The notes under the pieces: model-generated | What the model was told of the DNA's origin: nothing | Database searches by the model: none | Seen by the model: only the letters and a program-made list of their open reading frames with translations | Source: Bryoerythrophyllum caledonicum | Lineage: Eukaryota > Streptophyta > Bryopsida > Pottiales > Pottiaceae | DNA length: 64,000 nucleotides | Direction of reading: 5' to 3' | Assembly: GCA_963971425.1 (NCBI GenBank) | Contig: OZ020515.1 | Coordinates: 37,090,371 to 37,154,370 of the forward strand | Position numbers and translations under genes: made by a program | Part shown: piece after piece, positions 57,726-64,000 of the stretch | Layout: each line of letters opens with the position of its first letter | Position numbering within the stretch: the stretch's first letter is position 1

Positions 57726-60700
57726 CAACACCTCCCGGACCTCAGTCACCAAAATGCAAGCCTAAACGGTTTGCAGAAAACTTGACAGAGAGAGAAACAC
57801 AAAAACGTATCACGAGTAGAATTGGGGCAGATCTCAATTCAGCTAACAACGAACCACCACAAAAACGTAATACATAGCAACAATAGAAACTTGAGACCAC
57901 AATTTTAGCAACCAATGAACGTCGCGTTAACCTGCAACAACGGCGCTCTCCACAAATTCCCGCATCACCTCTGACGCGCAATCTGCTCCTCAGCACCAAT
58001 TCACTTTTCAGCAAGGATAACTCTATGTTCAGCGTCCAACTAAATCAATCGAACAGTCTTCTACGAAAGGAAAACGCTAGAAAAGGAAAAGGACTAAGTA
58101 ATATCTACCTATGCAAAAGGATATGGACAAACTCCCAGAGATAATGTTAATAAAGGGAATCTGATCCAGGACACCGCAATATTCCCACCTCCCTTCCACA
58201 ACGGCAATGACTATGATTATAAGGCTTTTCAAACTCAATGATCACCTCTAAACCTGGTTAGCAATCTATGAATCCTTGCGTGATAAGTAAACTAAATGAT
58301 GGAGATTGCTCACCTCCTAAGGATCGAGCGCAGAGGACAGGGCCTGGTGCGGATCGATAGGCTTTTTATTCAGTTGCGGTGTAGCTCACTTCCTCTGGCC
58401 AAGACGTGCAGCAGCCGCCTTGCCAAAATGGCAAACTGACTTCTTGAAACCCTTCCCTTTGTCAAACCCGGCATCCATCCGGTATCCGGTGTGCATCTGC
58501 GACGAGACATTGTATAGGCAATATACTACAAAATATAGACAACAGAATGTGTTGAGAAAGAAATATATAAAGCTGACACGCATCAACCCTTAGGTGTCCA
58601 TCTAATTTTTAAGCCATTTGTCTGTAGCTAACTTGTCTATAGCTGCCAAACAAAAATGTTGCCCACCACCGTAATTTAGTGCAACGTATCCCATAAAAGC
58701 CAGACTTTCAGTCTAGCAAGAGATGAATTCTCCTGAAGTGAAGACTCTTGACCCAAACCGCTTTAGTCTATGAACCATAGAAGTAGCGCCAACCGTAACA
58801 GGCAACGCACAAAAAATAGGAAAGAAAGGCAGGCTCTGGGACACTCCAAGGTCAGCAAATATTCTAGAGAGCTCTCTTCCTGAACAACACTGGGACACTC
58901 CAAGGTGAGCAACTAATCTAGAGAGCTATCTTCCCAAATAACACTAGTAACAGTATCTAGACCTGCTGAGTGAGGACTCGGTCGAGACTCAACTCACAAA
59001 ATGCGCAAGAAAGAAGTTGGGGCAGTTGCAATGTATGCTCACCGGATTGGTTCAAAGCATCCTACCAAGTCAGACTTTGTCTCGCCCACCAAGGCGGGCA
59101 TTTGAAGTTGGCGTACTTCTACAACTTAGTAACCATGCTTTAGACGAAACTTAAACGTAGAGTCAGGGCCGTACTATTGAATTGGTGATTGTGGAGCCAT
59201 TATCGTCAAGCGAGTTGATGGCTCATGAATGCAGTATTCCGGTTGGTGAAGCATTTAGAGCAGGATGTGGATGCTCCTTTCCACTTGATTCATTTCTACA
59301 AATACAGTGTGAGCGGAACTTGAAAGCAAGTTATATTAAAAATCGTTATTTGGATAGGTTATTCTAATTTCACAAAGCTTGTAATTCTGACATTGAATCA
59401 GTCAATCCACGGATTCCACCATGTTTGGCATCACGACATCATAACCAAGACATCTGACCTAATGTACCTCACATTACTCTACAACAACTGTTCAAACGCA
59501 ACCCATCAACTACAGTTTTAGCTTCCCCCGGAATATTCGAATATGTCTAGGCATGATACTATGCAGCAAGCTGCATCCACATCCTGCCCCAAATGATTCA
59601 CCAACCCCAATTATTGCATTCATAATCCACCAACTAGCTTGACGACTACGGCTCCAAGATCACTATCTCATTAGTGCCGCACTGACTCTACGTTAAGTAA
59701 TCAGTTAATTCGTCTATATCATGGTCACCGTCAACTGAGCCGTAGTCCAGCACAGAAGTACGTCGACTTCAATTGCCCGCCTCGGTGGGTGACCCGGTAA
59801 GACAATTAAGTCTGTCTCGCTTGGGAGCATTGAACCAATCTGGTGAGCATATATTGCAACTCCTCGCACTTCTTTCTTGCAATATGTGTCGAGTTGAGTC
59901 TCAGCCGAGTCCCCACTCAGCAGGTCTAGATAGTGTTAGTGTCATTTGGGAAGGGAGCTTTCTAGATTAGTTGCTGATGCTTGAGTGTCTCAGAGCCTGC
60001 TTCCTTTCCATGTAACTTCTTTGTTTTCAAGTCTCGGTTTTAACCCACCTCGAGGGCAGGTACTACTCTCTGTGAAGAGAAATGAGCTCTCTTTGTGGTC
60101 AAGGTTCCTTTTTCCAAATACTATTTCTACAAACATATGGGACAGTAATGCAGCATTGGAGCCGTTGAAGGTGGCGGCATTTATCCTCTGGTACCCGACA
60201 TTGCTTTTTTCAATTCTGTGCATTTTGTCCTGTTTTTTGTGCGTAATTGCTTGGTACGGTTGGCGCTACTTCATGGACTTCAGCGGTTTGGGGCAAAAGC
60301 CATCTACAGTTCTGCAGAAGACTTGAAAGAAGTGGTCTTTGTGTTTGGAAAGCCTTGAAATTATTGTCTTTACTGTTGTGGAAGGGAGGTGCAAATGTGG
60401 GTGTCCTTAATCGAATTCGCATTATATTGTGTTTGGAAGTTTGTGCACATGAGTCCTTTTGCATAGGGTGATATTGATGTGAAACTATTTTTTTTTCTAA
60501 CTGATTTCCTTGGTAGAAAACTGTTTGATTGATTCAGTTAGACGTTGAACGTAGAATTAATGATGCTTGTTGAACTGGTGTTGAGGATCAGAATGCGTAT
60601 CAGAACTTGGTGATGCCGGAGTTTGTGGAGAGCGCACTTGTTGTAGGTAACTGTGATGTTCATTGGTTGCTGAATTGTGGTTTCAAGTTTCTATCATGTC

Positions 60701-60890
60701 TATACATGTTACGTTTTCGTGGTGGTTCATTGTAAGCTGAACTGAGGTTTGGTAATTCTACTAGTGATACGTTTTTGTGTTTCTTTCTCTGTCAAATCTT
60801 CTACAAAACGTTTAGGCTTGCATTTTGGTTACCGAGGTCCTGGAGGTTTTGCATTTTGGTAACTAAGGTCCTGGAGGTGTTGTTGTAATC
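57726..60890. repeat. large imperfect palindrome (inverted duplication)
   Basis: Left arm segments pair with right arm segments in reverse complement: 57726-58070 with 60890-60520, 58190-58240 with 60395-60345, 58750-58815 with 60300-60240, and 58815-59290 with 60005-59540. The central spacer is about 250 bp (59290-59540). Examples of shared phrases are ACCTGCTGAGTG(A/G)GGACTCGG and CACCTCCCTTCCACAAC. Unpaired extra DNA is present in both arms. No intact ORF is present in either arm. A 113-codon frame at 59985 has only a GTG start. Confidence 0.85.
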
Positions 60891-61128
60891 TCACACCAAC
60901 CCTGAAGTCTGCATTGTTTTCTTATGTGAATGGTTATGTGTTTGGATAAGGCATGTTATCAATCCCAATTTATTCGAACCCATACGGGTAGGTTTTTGTT
61001 TCTTCACTTTCTTATACCTTGACATGATTAGGGTTCTTGTTTAGCTCTTTATATGATTGGTGTGAGATTTATACCGTGTCAGATGCAGTAGAATGTTACA
61101 GGTGTTGATGTTGATTGTTTTTGTCTAG

Positions 61129-62125
61129 ACTCTACGAGGTGCAGCGTTTATCTATTGTCAAAAGATGCGTGAGTTTCCTAAAGGATGAATACTCGACGAG
61201 GCTTCAATATCGAAAGTACCAGTATGATTCATTCAACTGCAACATGGGGCGCTGGCAGGCCTGGACCAAGTGAGTTTCTAAACATATGTTTAACATGTTG
61301 AGTTGTGTATACATATACTTGAGAAAGAGGCTCCGTACTAGCAACGAAGAGGTAACTCTCAAACCAATTACTATAAAATGGTTCCAAGTAATAAATGTGC
61401 ATCATCCTGGTTGAATCATTATGTACTAGGATCATGTAAACATATGCCATACACACATGTTTTGAATGCAACTCTGGAGTCCGATGTTCGATGTGGTTCA
61501 GTATGTCGTCGAAGACGTGCAAGCTGTTGATCAAACTCAAAAATGACTTCTGATTGGATGTAAATAATTGCAGCTACATGGCGACAGGAAAGGAGACCCG
61601 CGGCCCATATCTCGGTAAGGTTTCTCCATCATTGATGGGGGTATATATAAATGTTTCCACGAACCGCATGTGAAACAATGCTACAACGACTGGCTACAGT
61701 GCATATTTTAAATGATTAAAACTCTAGATACAATTGCAGACGCTGTAAGAATATGACGTTGCATGTCGAACAAAAATATAGAAGTATGTTAACTGTCATT
61801 GCAAGCTAACTGTAATCCATTCCATGTATCGTCTCAAAGTGCACGCCAGCATTCGACCGAATACTTAGCGGCGAGGTAATTTCAGACTCAACTTCATCTT
61901 GGTGCCAAATCGTTGTCATTCTGCTTTTCAGCACTGGTTCTGATCAATCGATATTCATATGAAAAAGTTGATGGTGCGTGTGATGGTGCGCAGGTTCCAA
62001 GGTTCCAAGACTATACACTGCGAAAACACCAATCTCTGGCGACCAAGTTGGCCATCAGGCTCAACTTCCCCAAATCAAATTATGCGTCCGAAGACAAACT
62101 GCTGTTGTTGTTGCTCAGCCCCTGA
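61129..62125 (+). CDS. putative spliced gene (partial), unknown function
   Basis: Four segments join in frame at GT-AG sites: 61129-61269, 61574-61614, 61850-61875 and 61994-62125 (TGA). They read LYEVQRLSIVKRCVSFLKDE, then QYRKYQYDSFNCNMGRWQAW, NYMATGKETRGPYLG, AFDRILSGE and VPRFQDYTLRKHQSLATKLA, ending LLLLLLSP. No stop occurs in 340 nt and all junction phases agree, so a real or recently lost gene is plausible. The N-terminus is not found. It would lie upstream, beyond an acceptor at 61126-61128 and next to the palindrome. I do not recognise the protein. Confidence 0.4.
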
Positions 62126-64000
62126 TTCATACCCCCAAAATGAATTGGAACGATATTTATTATTTTTGTATCTAGGAACCCGTAAATTATTAGGAAATAG
62201 ACGCATATGAAGTCTTTCAGTTTTGAGCAAAAACATGCTTACATGCGTACATGCTTGTGTGAGATCAAGCTGGTCCTAGAGACATGGATAGCATGTTGAA
62301 ATTTTCACAAAATTTATGATCCTCCACTATGTCTTCTTAAGTATAGAGGCTGATGTCAAAGCACACCATCTTGCACCTCCTGGTATCCCTTGCTCCTCTT
62401 CAGTTTTGTCTCACAAAGCCCTTAAGCTTTCTCGCTTTCCATTGAAGTTCAAAGGATGAATTACACCCTCCTTTGAGCTTTAGTAGAAAGAAAGGAAGCT
62501 TGAGCGCCTTGCAATATATGATTGGCATACCACAAGGAGCAGGACGGTATGGTTTGACATTGCTATGCCCTCTACTTAGAAAGACGCAATGGCAATATCC
62601 TGTGATGGTTGTGGAAGATCATAAACCTTGTGAGAAATATTTCAAGAAAGTGGAATTGACTGGGATGAAAGCAGAAGTTATCAAGATGAAAACATGATTA
62701 GCCAAGATGTTTGCCAAGTCAATAAAAGACATTACCAAAATTGCATTGCTTGCCTTTTACTCAATGTTGAACTTCTATAGCTGTTACCATCAGGCCGGCC
62801 AAGATTAAAGCGTTTAAAGTCTTCCAATGGATCAAACTATGTCATTTTACTTTTCACAACTTCTCCAATCATGTATAGTACTATGTAACAAAGATCAAGA
62901 GTATGTCTTATATACCCCTCATTTTGAAAGACATTCAAATTTCAACAAAGGAAATTGGATTCTTCCACAACTTCACAAATTGAATGCACCAAAAGAATAT
63001 TCCCTCCGCCATAGGTATGTGAACACCATGTTAGTTATAATTCACCAACATGAATTAGAAGAAGATTAGTCAGTTGCATTCTTCAAGAATGCAACTAGCA
63101 TAATGTACAATTGACTAGGAATTTCTAAAAATTGTTGTTTATATATATATAGACTTACCATGTGAAACCAAGTATTTGTTCATAACATTCTTTCATTGAA
63201 TCGTTACAAAATGGTTATATTCTTCAAGTAAGTCACTTAATAGTGGATTGATTTATTTCATTGACATAAGAACAAATTGTTTTAGAAATATATTTGATAT
63301 CAAGTGCCATCCTTTCTTCAACTTTTGGTTACAGCAGATAAATATAGAATCCGGAATCTTCTAACTTGTTCAAGGTGAAAGATCCTTACTAAAACATTGG
63401 AAGAATATTCTTGTTGTTTAGTCATTTGCTAAATAGGAAGAAGAGTAATGCTAGTCTCGTTAACTATCATAACTAATTTAAGAGTTAGACTCTGTTGTCG
63501 TAGGATTACTATATAGGTCACTTGGACTTAGATCATAGGAGAAGAAGAAGAATGCAGGTCTCCAAAGGAAATCGGTGTGAATAAAGTGTCCGTTTGTTTC
63601 ACTACTAAGATCATGCCCACTAGACAGGGAATTAGTAAGCTGGAACTACTTCCCCCTTTCGAGGATAGACACTATACATCAAGTAGCCAAAAACCACAAA
63701 ACCAACCTATCAAAAGAGTAACAGGGAAAAGGGGGGGAAGAGAGGGAAGAGAGAAAAATGGAGCAGAGGGGAAGATGGAGAGGAGGGTGTGTTTCGCATG
63801 GATTAAAAATAAAGTAAAGTGGTAATTTTATGGGGGGGCCTTATGTATTGAGAAGGGCTTGGTTGTTTTCAATTTTACGTTTGTGTAGAAGGATGGACAT
63901 AGCATATTGTATGGCAATGATGTTAATATTTTTGAAAGAGTTTGTAATTATATCACTAGGAATTTTGAAGGTATCTTCTAGGGTTTTAATAGATGGGATA
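62126..64000. other. intergenic; holds copy 2 of the direct repeat
   Basis: 62671-62830 is the partner of 57351-57520. The rest is AT-rich, with a purine-rich stretch near 63725-63790. No gene or RNA feature is supported. Confidence 0.4.

Noticed and set aside
59985-60326. 113-codon frame with a hydrophobic segment in the palindrome
   Set aside because: Starts at GTG with no nearby ATG. The other arm does not keep it open.
57726-60890. Long-TIR transposon interpretation of the palindrome
   Set aside because: No target-site duplication at the outer borders (flanking bases differ), so left as an inverted duplication.

Overview
The window is nuclear DNA of a land plant. It holds spliced genes with GT-AG introns, a two-domain AP2 regulator of the WRINKLED1/AINTEGUMENTA class with the plant-typical 9-nt microexon, a plant-type complex I subunit (NDUFS6), a PPR fragment, and abundant plant transposon types (MULE/SWIM, CACTA, MITEs, LTR-like). 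I cannot fix the species. The mix of intact and heavily decayed sequence suggests a large, repeat-rich genome, possibly of a non-seed plant, but that is inference.

Layout. 0.5-4.1 kb: decayed MULE-like transposon with a SWIM zinc finger (+). 5.3-8.5 kb: complete nine-exon AP2 gene with TATA box and upstream ORF. 9.0-10.0 kb: convergent two-exon RRM gene with a coding minisatellite. 11.5-14.1 kb: inverted-repeat/MITE elements. 14.85-18.2 kb: second, truncated MULE copy in opposite orientation, itself hit by a small element. 18.3 kb: LTR-like fragment. 19.7-22.4 kb, 33.0-35.3 kb and 39.0-40.5 kb: three members of an element family. Two carry a short intact ORF (140-145 aa). All three carry a roughly 180-bp periodic array of small hairpins. 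24.7-27.5 kb: gag-like coiled-coil ORF (-) with a repeat-coded N-terminus, into which a 2.4-kb CACTA element (27.5-29.9 kb) inserted, leaving a 3-bp duplication. 30.6-35.5 kb: probable second, older CACTA pair of ends. 36-42.5 kb: decayed coding remnants and one 168-aa ORF. 44.8-46.4 kb: aquaporin pseudogene split by a 965-bp foldback element. 47.2-48.1 kb: three-exon NDUFS6 gene (-). 50.2 kb: PPR fragment. 52-55.1 kb: CCGG-rich retroelement-like DNA ending in an LTR-like segment. 55.3-56.6 kb: possible coding exons (-) with an inverted coding duplication. 57.7-60.9 kb: large imperfect palindrome. 61.1-62.1 kb: a spliced gene model of unknown function.

Only two genes look confidently intact and functional by family: the AP2 regulator and NDUFS6. 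The RRM gene is also intact, but its role is unknown. Most of the rest is transposon biology. The most unusual item is the family at 20, 33 and 39 kb: its protein has diverged to about 40% identity between copies, while part of the non-coding tail is above 90% identical and carries evenly spaced hairpins.
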